Below, piece by piece: positions 28,449 through 35,674 of a stretch of DNA of 64,000 bases. Source of the DNA: Roseimicrobium sp. ORNL1 (GTDB taxonomy: Bacteria; Verrucomicrobiota; Verrucomicrobiia; Verrucomicrobiales; Verrucomicrobiaceae); contig NZ_CP049143.1 of NCBI RefSeq assembly GCF_011044495.1, positions 4,216,001 through 4,280,000 on the forward strand, written 5' to 3'. The translations under genes were made by a program, and so were the position numbers. Numbering within the stretch: position 1 is the first letter of the stretch; the number at the start of each line of letters is the position of its first letter. Under the pieces are notes generated by a model. It was not told the origin of the DNA. It searched no databases and was given only the letters and a program-made list of their open reading frames with translations.

Positions 28449-29293
28449 CTCCTTACCGCGCCAAACATCATGCGATGGCGACGGAATTCGAGCTCACCAT
28501 CGCGCAAGAGGACATCGAGGGCAGCTACGCAGCCCAAGCGGCCGCGGCTGTCTGGGAGGAGATCGATCGCCTGGAGCTGGAGCTCAGCCGCTTCAAAGCC
28601 GGCTCGGACGTCTGGCGCATCAATCACTCCAAGAAAGGCGAATCATGCCCGGTCGGGCTCGCCACGCTCGACTGCCTGCAGCTTGCCAAGGCCGTGCATG
28701 CTGAGACCAATGGCGCGTTCGACATCACCGTAGGTCCCCTGATGCGGGTGTATCGAAACGATGACGGCAGCCAGCGCGTGCCCCATCATATAGAGGTCGA
28801 CTATGCCCGCGAACGGGTCGGGATGGAGGTGTTTGATGTGACGGAGGACGGATTCGTGACGGTCAACGTGGACGAACCGGTGCTGGACCTTGGAGCCGTG
28901 GGCAAAGGCTATGCGCTCGATCAGTGTGTCCAGGTGTTGAACGACTACGGGGTGTCCCATGCCCTGCTCAATGCCGGCGACAGCAGCGTACTTGCACTGG
29001 GTCACAGCGGAGACGCGGAGGGATGGAACGTCACCGTGGGAAACGGCGCCAAGAAGCGCCTTCTCCTTCTCAAGGACCGTGCCATCAGCGCCAGCGGTTT
29101 CGCCGTGAAGGGCGCTCACATCATGAATCCGCGCACAAAGCGCCCGGCCCCGATCAAGAAGAAACGCATCTGGGCCGTCGCTCCGACCGCCGCGCTGAGT
29201 GATGCCCTTTCCACGGCTTTCACCATCATGTCAGCAGAAGAGATTGAGGCATTTTGCAAGCGTCATTGCGAAGTTGAAGCCGTGCTGGATTGA
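28445..29293 (+). CDS. apbE: FAD:protein FMN transferase (ApbE family)
   Basis: A 282-residue ApbE-family protein, which attaches FMN to Thr/Ser of exported flavoproteins using FAD and magnesium. Conserved features are AKHHAMATEFEL, RFKAGSDVWRIN, GAFDITVGPL, LDLGAVGKGYALD, NAGDSSVLALG, the SASGFAVKG region, HIMNPRT and ALSDALSTAF (the last supplies metal ligands). There is no lipoprotein signal, unlike periplasmic ApbE, so the enzyme is either cytoplasmic or exported in another way. GTG start, overlapping the stop of the upstream gene by four bases. No obvious flavoprotein target such as Nqr/Rnf genes is nearby. Confidence 0.9.
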   Translation: MTPYRAKHHAMATEFELTIAQEDIEGSYAAQAAAAVWEEIDRLELELSRFKAGSDVWRINHSKKGESCPVGLATLDCLQLAKAVHAETNGAFDITVGPLMRVYRNDDGSQRVPHHIEVDYARERVGMEVFDVTEDGFVTVNVDEPVLDLGAVGKGYALDQCVQVLNDYGVSHALLNAGDSSVLALGHSGDAEGWNVTVGNGAKKRLLLLKDRAISASGFAVKGAHIMNPRTKRPAPIKKKRIWAVAPTAALSDALSTAFTIMSAEEIEAFCKRHCEVEAVLD

Positions 29294-29747
29294 GGAGCGA
29301 GAACTCACGTTTTGGCGGGGTTTTCCTACCCAACGCCGTAAAAACCCAATCACTCGCGAGCAGACACGCTCAATGCGTGAAATCTGAAATCTTTTTATAA
29401 GCACCTTCGCGGCGTGCAATTGCAGGCATTTACTAAATTTTCGCGCGTAATCGACTGCAATTCGCAATAGTTCAATTAGTTAGAATGACATTACCTTGAA
29501 CTCTCAAACTTGAAAACATTTTACCTTCTGTAGGTCATTTTCAAAATATTCTCTTGCAGGCACGGTGATAATCCAATATTCTTAACAATTAAATGGCACC
29601 AACCAGATCGGTTCCCTCCCCTAGTTTTTTATAGTTTCTATAGAAAAAGCTTGCCCGTAAAGGTTTCACTGGTGTAGGTTATTTCCTCAACAAGGCTATC
29701 CCATCAACACGACCGTCAGCATCAGTCAATCATCAACCCAGACCGCT
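29294..29747. other. AT-rich intergenic region with the marR leader
   Basis: This 454-base gap is far richer in A and T than the rest of the window and has no credible reading frame. It holds the palindrome at 29625-29648 and the long 5' region of the marR-like gene. The first part is probably the untranslated 3' end of the apbE message; no strong terminator hairpin was recognised there. Confidence 0.5.
29625..29648. promoter_or_regulatory. Possible operator palindrome upstream of the MarR gene
   Basis: Two half sites, TTTTTTATAG and CTATAGAAAA, are separated by TTT and mirror each other with one mismatch in ten. It lies about 100 bases before the MarR start codon. MarR-family repressors often bind such AT-rich dyads in their own promoters; binding here is inferred. 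Confidence 0.35.
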
Positions 29748-30203
29748 ATGGCCACAGCAAACGGAACCAAGCAGACTTCCCTCCGTGATCCCGGGAAGGT
29801 TGCCGACTTCATTCTTTTTAGTCAGCGGGAGTTCCTGCTCAATCTGTCGAAGGATTTGAGCCGCGGTAACATCTCGTTCGCTCAGTTCTATCTGATGAGC
29901 TACCTCGGTACGTCGCGTGATCTCACGATGACTGACATTGCCCGTAAGATGGGGCACTCCACCGCAGCAGCCACCGGACTTGTGGACCGTCTTGAAAAGC
30001 TTGGCTACGTCGAGCGCATGCATGCCGCCGACGACCGCCGCAAGGTGCTCGTGCGCATCACCCAGAAAGGCCTGGAACTCGTCTCGAAACTCCGCACCGC
30101 CCTCCAGGATCGCGTGGCCGAGGCCATGAACGAGACAAACTCCTACGACGTGGACACTTTGGTCGCCAACTATCGCGGCGACACCGCCATGGCCCTGCAG
30201 TAA
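29748..30203 (+). CDS. MarR-family transcriptional regulator
   Basis: A 151-residue winged-helix DNA-binding protein. The core shows ISFAQFYLMSYL (dimer helix), LTMTDIARKMGHSTAAATGLVDRLEKLGYVER (helix-turn-helix with recognition helix) and the wing DDRRKVLVRITQKGLEL, the standard MarR pattern with D-x-R-[RK]. MarR proteins repress genes until a small ligand or oxidant alters the dimer. No Cys is present, so a thiol switch is unlikely. It has a long AT-rich upstream region and a very strong terminator 29 bases after the stop, and so appears to be a monocistronic unit. Confidence 0.92.
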   Translation: MATANGTKQTSLRDPGKVADFILFSQREFLLNLSKDLSRGNISFAQFYLMSYLGTSRDLTMTDIARKMGHSTAAATGLVDRLEKLGYVERMHAADDRRKVLVRITQKGLELVSKLRTALQDRVAEAMNETNSYDVDTLVANYRGDTAMALQ

Positions 30204-30232
30204 GCAGGCCGGAAGCACCTATACTGAGTTGC

Positions 30233-30270
30233 GCGAAAGGCAGGGAGCAATCCCTGCCTTTCGCCTTTTT
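30233..30270 (+). terminator. Strong Rho-independent terminator of the MarR gene
   Basis: A perfect 14-bp stem (30233-30246 with 30251-30264) closes a GCAA tetraloop and is followed by C and five T residues (30266-30270). The complement also ends in a weaker A/T context, so action is mainly on the plus strand. Confidence 0.95.
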
Positions 30271-30358
30271 GGTCTGCGTGACAGGCGCAACTGTTGCTCG
30301 CATCGGGTGCGAGTCGTATGCATCTTGCCTGCCATCAGATCACGTCATCGTGCCGCGC

Positions 30359-31018
30359 ATGACTCCCCCACTCACCGCCACCTTCCCCAGCCTGGATCAG
30401 CTCTCACCCTTCGCACATGCCTTCACGCTCCGGCACCCGGAAATCGATGTGAAAGTGGATCGCGAGGAAGCCCTGCGCCGACTGACCGCCTGGCACCACA
30501 AGGTCGTGGCGGACCTGGGGTTCTCCGCCGCTTCCCTTGCCACCGCCTGCCAGGTGCACGGAAATGGCATCGCCGTGGTTCAGGAGCCCGGCTCCGAACC
30601 CGCCGCCCAGATGGACGGTCTTGTCTCCAACAGGCCCGGTCTGATGATCGGCATCTACGTGGCCGACTGCTGCGCCGTCTACCTTGCCGATCCGGTGACC
30701 GGTGCCTTTGGCGTGCTGCACTCAGGCAAGAAGGGCACCGAGCAAAACATCACCGGCACCGGCATTGCATTGATGCAGGACACCTTCGGCACCCGCCCCG
30801 AGGATCTCATCGTCCAACTCTCCCCCTGCATCCGCCCGCCTGCGTACGAAATCGACTTTGCAGCCGACATCCGCGAGCAAGCCCGCGCCGCCGGCGTGCC
30901 TTTGGCACAGGTCCATGATGATGGCACCTGCACCTCCTCTGATCTCACGCGTTTCTACAGCTACCGCGTGGAAAAGGGGAAGACAGGCAGGATGCTGGCG
31001 TTGCTGGGGAGGAAGTGA
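30359..31018 (+). CDS. Laccase-domain (YfiH/PgeF family) protein
   Basis: A 219-residue member of the YfiH/YlmD family (formerly polyphenol oxidase; studied members cleave purine nucleosides or edit peptidoglycan precursors). The three metal ligands can be placed: His in CQVHGN, Cys in VADCCAVYLAD and His in GVLHSGKKG. The last motif departs from the usual AHAGWRG, and the IGPCIG segment is replaced by LSPCIRPPAYEID, whose Cys and acidic end are kept. The ATG at 30359 is preferred; the frame upstream runs into the terminator of the MarR gene. It may be a divergent subfamily, so substrate assignment is open. Confidence 0.82.
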   Translation: MTPPLTATFPSLDQLSPFAHAFTLRHPEIDVKVDREEALRRLTAWHHKVVADLGFSAASLATACQVHGNGIAVVQEPGSEPAAQMDGLVSNRPGLMIGIYVADCCAVYLADPVTGAFGVLHSGKKGTEQNITGTGIALMQDTFGTRPEDLIVQLSPCIRPPAYEIDFAADIREQARAAGVPLAQVHDDGTCTSSDLTRFYSYRVEKGKTGRMLALLGRK

Positions 31019-31045
31019 ACCTAGCTTGGGTAGTTTTGCTCACCT

Positions 31046-31690
31046 ATGTACCTACCTTACTTCGACGCTGCGTCACGATTCTTGGAGAAGTCAGGCATAC
31101 CCTCGGAAATCCACAACGGCCGACAGTTGGCAGAACATGAACTGAAAGATCTTTCGAGTTGCTTGGGGTTGGAAATCCCCGGAGATCTTGCAGTATACCT
31201 GCAGGAGTTGGGAGATGGGTTCAGCATGCAATGGGAACTGGCCGGGAGCGGAGATCTCGTCAGCTTTGGCCTGAGCCCCCTCGTAGATATCCAAGATGAG
31301 GGCCTCTGGATTCAGCAGCAGATGCGTGAAACGCTCACCACGCACGCAGAAGATGCGGAAATCGTCAGAGAAGCTAAGCGAAGGATGCATTGGATACCCA
31401 TCATGGGGATCGGTGAAGGTGGGCAAGAATTCTGCCTGGATACCTCTGATGGCTCCGTGCGCTTCCATCAAAGTTACTGGAAGGACCATCGCAATGACTG
31501 GCTATTCGGCCTGGCACCTTCGCTACGAGACTTAGTAACCAACTGGAGTCGCTACTGCTTCTCAGACCCCATCACCAATGATGGAGCCCATATAAATATG
31601 ACCATCCTTGCGGAACGAATTCAAGGTGAGTTCGACTGGGCTTCGAAGCACTTCCATCCAGCATACCTTCGGGATGCGGGCACCCACTGA
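31046..31690 (+). CDS. SMI1/KNR4 (SUKH) family protein
   Basis: A 214-residue soluble protein. ELKDLSSCLGLEIPGDLAVYLQELGDGFSM matches the SMI1/KNR4 signature (E-x-x-L-x-x-P-x-x-[LY]-x-x-[FY]-x-x-x-N/D-G). Later come LVDI, IPIMGIGEGGQEFCLDTSDGSV and the aromatic VRFHQSYW. Many SUKH proteins are immunity factors against polymorphic toxins, others are general scaffolds. No toxin, Rhs or secretion gene is adjacent, so an orphan immunity gene or housekeeping role are both possible. It begins 28 bases after the YfiH-type gene. Confidence 0.75.
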   Translation: MYLPYFDAASRFLEKSGIPSEIHNGRQLAEHELKDLSSCLGLEIPGDLAVYLQELGDGFSMQWELAGSGDLVSFGLSPLVDIQDEGLWIQQQMRETLTTHAEDAEIVREAKRRMHWIPIMGIGEGGQEFCLDTSDGSVRFHQSYWKDHRNDWLFGLAPSLRDLVTNWSRYCFSDPITNDGAHINMTILAERIQGEFDWASKHFHPAYLRDAGTH

Positions 31691-31753
31691 AGCCATCAGC
31701 CTTGCTTTCAAGGCCTGTACGGGAGCGGAAAGCGGAAAGGCAGAAGTTTCCAC

Positions 31754-32104
31754 TCACTCCCCCACCCACTCCGTCAACATCACTTCATTGCCCTCGGGAT
31801 CGCGGAACCTGCCCAGCTTGATGGGTTCGCCTTCGCGTTGTTCGGGTTGTTCTAAAATCAAGCCACCCGCTTGCGTGATTGCCGTGGCGGTGGCCATCGC
31901 ATCATCGACCTGAATGCTCAATCCTGAGACATTCAGCTTCTCTTCGCTACAGGCGTGAAAAGCAATGATGGCATCGCCGAACAAAAGCTCGGACCAGTAT
32001 TCACTGACGTAGCCTTCCTGAAGTCCGAACACGCCGGTGTAGAACGTCACCGCACGGCCCATGTCCTGGGCATAGAGCATGATTTTTACTTTTTCGACGG
32101 GCAT
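31754..32104 (-). CDS. VOC-superfamily (glyoxalase-like) protein
   Basis: A 116-residue single vicinal-oxygen-chelate domain with two beta-alpha-beta-beta-beta modules: KVKIMLYAQDMGRAVTFYTGVFGL and LSIQVDDAMATATAITQAGG, closing with GRFRDPEGNEVMLTE. The Glu near the end corresponds to a usual metal ligand; other ligands are not clear, so the protein could be an enzyme, a resistance protein or a binding protein. Monocistronic on the minus strand, convergent with the SMI1/KNR4 gene. Confidence 0.85.
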   Translation of the reverse strand: MPVEKVKIMLYAQDMGRAVTFYTGVFGLQEGYVSEYWSELLFGDAIIAFHACSEEKLNVSGLSIQVDDAMATATAITQAGGLILEQPEQREGEPIKLGRFRDPEGNEVMLTEWVGE

Positions 32105-32229
32105 GACGACACACTAAGGCAACATGCACTCGACTCAAGCCAATCAGAGCGAATGTCACCACAAACGCTTCGAGTACGTATCGAAGCAAATTCGGCTCAT
32201 CGCGCGTCTTGAGATGAACGTCCTTACCC

Positions 32230-32386
32230 AAAATGGACGGTAGGGATGCGCTCCTGCGCGTCCGACTTTAATGTGGGCGGAGGCGGTGCGGAGCTTGGGC
32301 GCGAAACGGCCTTGCCACGCATCAATTCCCACCCCCTCCGCCCGCTATCATCGGACGCGCAGGAGCGCATCCCTACCGTCCATTTT
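32230..32386. repeat. Palindromic element with perfect 36-bp terminal inverted repeats
   Basis: The arms 32230-32265 and 32351-32386 are perfect reverse complements (36/36), and the pairing continues imperfectly inward (the segment after the left arm, GTGGGCGGAGGCGGTG, mirrors the segment before the right arm). The arm contains TAGGGATGCGCTCCTGCGCG. The whole 157-base unit has no reading frame, no transposase and no obvious target-site duplication. It may be a non-autonomous mobile element or a REP-like repeat. Confidence 0.85.
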
Positions 32387-32446
32387 AGAAGAGGCGCTTG
32401 AGCGCGGAGCGAGTGGTACCCAAGTCGCATGGCCACATCAATACAC

Positions 32447-32482
32447 AAAAGCCCCTGCCGCAGCAACGCGGCAGGGGCTTTT
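32447..32482. terminator. Bidirectional Rho-independent terminator
   Basis: A perfect 15-bp inverted repeat (32447-32461 with 32468-32482) starts with AAAAGCCCC and ends with GGGGCTTTT, enclosing a 6-base loop. It lies 24 bases beyond the stop of the minus-strand metallopeptidase gene and works symmetrically, though no plus-strand gene ends here. Confidence 0.9.
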
Positions 32483-32505
32483 GCATAAAACTCGACGCGA
32501 CTGCT

Positions 32506-34083
32506 TTACCAATCCACCCCTTCATCAAAACAACGGCGGCGCAGGTGATACTGGCCGTTCTGCTCCACGAGGTAGTGGGTCTTCCGCTTCACGTGCGAAT
32601 GCGGCACGCTGCTGAGTCCAGCCTTGCACTGGCTGAAGTCCACGCGGCCACGACGGAAGAGAGTCTCCAGGAAGGATTGCGTCGCCTGCTCCACACCTGG
32701 CACAGGGGTGCTTCCGGCATCGGGTGCGGCGGGGGCGATCATGCCGCGGCGTGAGAAGGATGCGGTGCGCACCACGAGGGCGCCTTCGCCAAGACCATAG
32801 GCACTGGCGCGCATCATCATGTCGCGGCCGCGGGGCATTTCATCCCCAGGTTGATTAGGCTTGCCGGCGCTCACGGCTCGGGCGGCTTCTGCGCGGAGAC
32901 TCCGCACGGCTTCGAGGCTCAACAGACCACGACGCACAAAGGCGCTGCGGAGCACTTCCTCATACTTGCCGTTGAAGAGCGGCGCATCCGCCCAGATGAC
33001 CTGGGCGGCGATTTCGCTGTAGAAGGCGGCACTCAGGGCAGCGGAACGCACCGCACGTCCCAACAGGGCAGCGGCATCTTTCGCCACGGTTTGCACGTCC
33101 TCGGCCTTTGGCTTCTCCGCATGCACCTTCAGCATGTTGGCCACAGCCTCAAAGAAACCGGCGGTGAACACACGCGAGAAGGAGTGCGGCTCGGAGGAAA
33201 GCTGCGAGTGCGGTGCCATGCATGGTAAATGCATGGGCTCGTGGTAGAAGAAGGAATTCACCGCATTGCGCAGGCAATCCGGCGGAGCGGAGTTGGGATT
33301 GAGCTGGCACACCGCTTTCCCATACTGCTCCGCCACTCGGGAAAGGAGGGAGTTCTGATAGAGCAGGCCCCCCGTTTCCTTGATCACAGCATCCGCCACG
33401 GACTCGAGCTGCATGGCGCTGAGAATCGCGGTGATGTCGCCAAAGGATTCGTGAAACGCCGCCACCTCATCGAGCGCCGCATCCCACAGGTCAGGCCGCA
33501 GGGCATCGAGCACGGCATGGCCAAATTCATGAGCCACCACGTCCGGGCTGTCGGCCGTGTAGATATCCTTCCCCTTCACATTGCCGTGGTAGAAGGAAAG
33601 GGTTTTGCGGTCGTAGTACGCGTTGAGGTCCACGCCGGCGTCGAGTTGCACCTCAAGAGTAGCCCCATTGTGCCACTGCAGCCCTTCCGGAAGGTGGGGC
33701 TTCCACACATCACGCGCGCGACGCAGAGCATCGGCCGCATTCCAATAACGGAAATTCGCGGAGCCAGGCGGATACGTGCCCGGCTTCACGATGTCTCCCT
33801 GGATCTGCATGGGCAAAATGCCCAAGGAAAGCGTGGCTGCGGGGCGCTTGCCGCCCTTCATGCCGGACTCGGGATCATCATCCCAAGCCGCAATGTCCAC
33901 CGTTTTCCCATTCTTGGAGTGATTTACCGGCGCCTTTGTTTGCTTCTCAGGCTTTTTCGCCACGACGGCTGCGGATTTCTTCACCGGCGCTGCGGGCTTC
34001 TTGGCCACGGTCACAGCTTTGGGTTTCGGAGGTGCCGGTTTTTTCGCCGGAGCCTTCTTCGGGGCGGGTCCCTTTTTTTTCAT
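32506..34083 (-). CDS. Thermolysin-like (M4/gluzincin) metallopeptidase with H1-like basic tail
   Basis: A 525-residue protein. Residues 1-65 are a Lys/Pro/Ala tail (KKAPAKKPAPPKPK) like histone H1-type bacterial proteins. The peptidase core has HEFGH at 185-189, with Glu186 the likely catalytic base, and HESFGDI with Glu212 as third zinc ligand, followed by Asp216. The E-x-x-x-D pattern and order match thermolysin (NEAISD), but the spacing between the motifs is three residues longer. NAYYDRKTLSFYHG and SPDVVAHEFGHA also resemble M4 enzymes. There is no signal peptide, so the protein may act inside the cell or leave by another route. The substrate is unknown. A strong terminator follows the gene. 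Confidence 0.8.
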   Translation of the reverse strand: MKKKGPAPKKAPAKKPAPPKPKAVTVAKKPAAPVKKSAAVVAKKPEKQTKAPVNHSKNGKTVDIAAWDDDPESGMKGGKRPAATLSLGILPMQIQGDIVKPGTYPPGSANFRYWNAADALRRARDVWKPHLPEGLQWHNGATLEVQLDAGVDLNAYYDRKTLSFYHGNVKGKDIYTADSPDVVAHEFGHAVLDALRPDLWDAALDEVAAFHESFGDITAILSAMQLESVADAVIKETGGLLYQNSLLSRVAEQYGKAVCQLNPNSAPPDCLRNAVNSFFYHEPMHLPCMAPHSQLSSEPHSFSRVFTAGFFEAVANMLKVHAEKPKAEDVQTVAKDAAALLGRAVRSAALSAAFYSEIAAQVIWADAPLFNGKYEEVLRSAFVRRGLLSLEAVRSLRAEAARAVSAGKPNQPGDEMPRGRDMMMRASAYGLGEGALVVRTASFSRRGMIAPAAPDAGSTPVPGVEQATQSFLETLFRRGRVDFSQCKAGLSSVPHSHVKRKTHYLVEQNGQYHLRRRCFDEGVDW

Positions 34084-34309
34084 GGTGTCAGGTGGTTCTG
34101 GAAATCATGACGGCCCCGGGGCTGCGGGCCAACCGCTCAAAGTTCTGCATTTGTGAGCGGAACATTGTGAAATTTTTGCCAAAGCTAGCGAAACGGCCAC
34201 CTTGTTGACAAGAACTTTGACACGGTTCTTCCGTGTTTTTTGCATCATGCTGTGAGCGGCTTCCCCAGCTTGACCTCCATATGCCTGAAGCGTATGCAAA
34301 CTGCTTTAG

Positions 34310-35158
34310 ATGAGCCTGCCACCCATGAAACTTTCTTCACCCGCCAAGATCAATCTGTCGCTGCGCGTGCTCGGCAGACGCGAGGATGGGTTTCATGCAG
34401 TGGACACCCGGATGTGCCCGATCAGTCTTGCGGATGATGTGACGGTGACCCTGAAAGGCAGCGGAGATACCGTGCTGACCTGTTCCGATCCCACCATCCC
34501 AACCAACGACGGCAATCTGGCCCTGAAGGCATTGCACGCGTTTGAACGGCATCTGGGCACGACGGCCTCGTGGGAGATTCATCTGGAGAAACGCATCCCC
34601 CACGGAGCAGGTCTCGGCGGAGGCAGCAGCAACGCCGCCTCCGTACTGCTGGCAGCCAATGAATTGAGCGGCAGCCCTTTCAGCGCCAATGAGCTGTCCT
34701 CCATCGCCGCTGAAATCGGATCCGACGTACCATTCTTCCTGCACCAGAAAGCATGCGATGCCACCGGTCGGGGAGAAATCGTCACCCCAGTCGAACATTT
34801 CCCGTGGAAACTGCCGCTGGTGCTCCTCAAGCCGCCGTTTGGCATTCCCACACCTTGGGCGTACAAGCGCTGGGTGGAATCGGTCGAGATGCCGGGCGTG
34901 ACGTATGCCACCCAAATCTGCCCGTGGGGCCCCATGGTGAACGACCTTGAGCGTCCCGTTTTTGAAAAATGGTCCCTCCTGCCCACACTGAAAATGTGGC
35001 TGCTGGATCAGCCGGAAACGCAGGCCGCACTGATGTCTGGCTCTGGCTCTACGGTATTCGCAGTCACCCGCTCCACGGCTGATGCAGGCCTGCTGGCGGA
35101 GCGTGCTCGTGCATTGTGCGGGGAATCGACCCACATTTTTGTGGCCGAGACACTCTGA
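34310..35158 (+). CDS. ispE: 4-diphosphocytidyl-2-C-methyl-D-erythritol kinase
   Basis: IspE phosphorylates CDP-methylerythritol with ATP in the non-mevalonate (MEP) pathway for isoprenoids. The 282-residue GHMP kinase has SSPAKINLSLRVLGRREDGFH at the N-terminus (shortened here: Lys13 and the R-x-D-G-[FY]-H motif), the ATP-binding glycine loop GAGLGGGSSNAAS at about 99-111, GSDVPFF with Asp139 as catalytic residue, and the C-terminal LMSGSGSTVFAV. Length is as usual. ATG at 34310 is used; ATG at 34325 (MKLSSPAK) would give the more typical start. No other MEP gene is in the window. Confidence 0.95.
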   Translation: MSLPPMKLSSPAKINLSLRVLGRREDGFHAVDTRMCPISLADDVTVTLKGSGDTVLTCSDPTIPTNDGNLALKALHAFERHLGTTASWEIHLEKRIPHGAGLGGGSSNAASVLLAANELSGSPFSANELSSIAAEIGSDVPFFLHQKACDATGRGEIVTPVEHFPWKLPLVLLKPPFGIPTPWAYKRWVESVEMPGVTYATQICPWGPMVNDLERPVFEKWSLLPTLKMWLLDQPETQAALMSGSGSTVFAVTRSTADAGLLAERARALCGESTHIFVAETL

Positions 35159-35674
35159 GCACCACCTTCAATCCCAGTCGTATCCGGGTAAAAAAAGTGG
35201 GCTGGGAGGACTCCCATCCTCCCAGCCCTGGCATCAACCTCAACACACGTCCCGCTTTCGCGGGTTTGATTGACAACAACCAATCACTCTCAAGACTGAC
35301 AGCACTGTAATTGCTCACAACGCTGTCATAGGTGTTAGAGTCTCCCCCGTTGATTGTGTTCAACACCGTTGGAGATTTTTTGAAAAATGTTTTTGAGACC
35401 TTCTGTTTCGAGTTCGTGAAGACTGTAAGGCGGTCGGAGAGCGCCCAAAAGCGGTAGGGGAAGCAGTGGCAGCATTCCAAATCTTCATTCATCCGATGGA
35501 GGATCATTAGCTGCTCAGGGTGAAGGTGACGCGCGGGAGTCATCACTCTGCGTGTGACGCATCTTTCACGGTCCAAACTTCGCCAAGTTGCAGTTTGAAT
35601 CGGATCCTATTCTCCATAATCTCCGCCCCCCTCCCAGGAAGCATCACCCCCGCTGCTTCTTCAAAAAATCCCCC
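35159..35674. other. Intergenic region before the PEP-CTERM protein gene
   Basis: 516 bases without a credible gene. It contains the hairpin at 35199-35226 and a weak possible terminator (TCTCC ... GGAGATTTTTTG, 35341-35381). The last 200 bases are the probable promoter and leader of the PEP-CTERM protein gene. Confidence 0.5.
35199..35226 (-). terminator. Hairpin with a T run on the minus-strand side
   Basis: A 12-bp perfect stem GGGCTGGGAGGA / TCCTCCCAGCCC closes a 6-base loop, 40 bases past the ispE stop. The run of seven A bases (35190-35196) precedes it on the plus strand, so it would be a canonical terminator for a minus-strand transcript, although no minus-strand gene is next to it. 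Confidence 0.5.
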
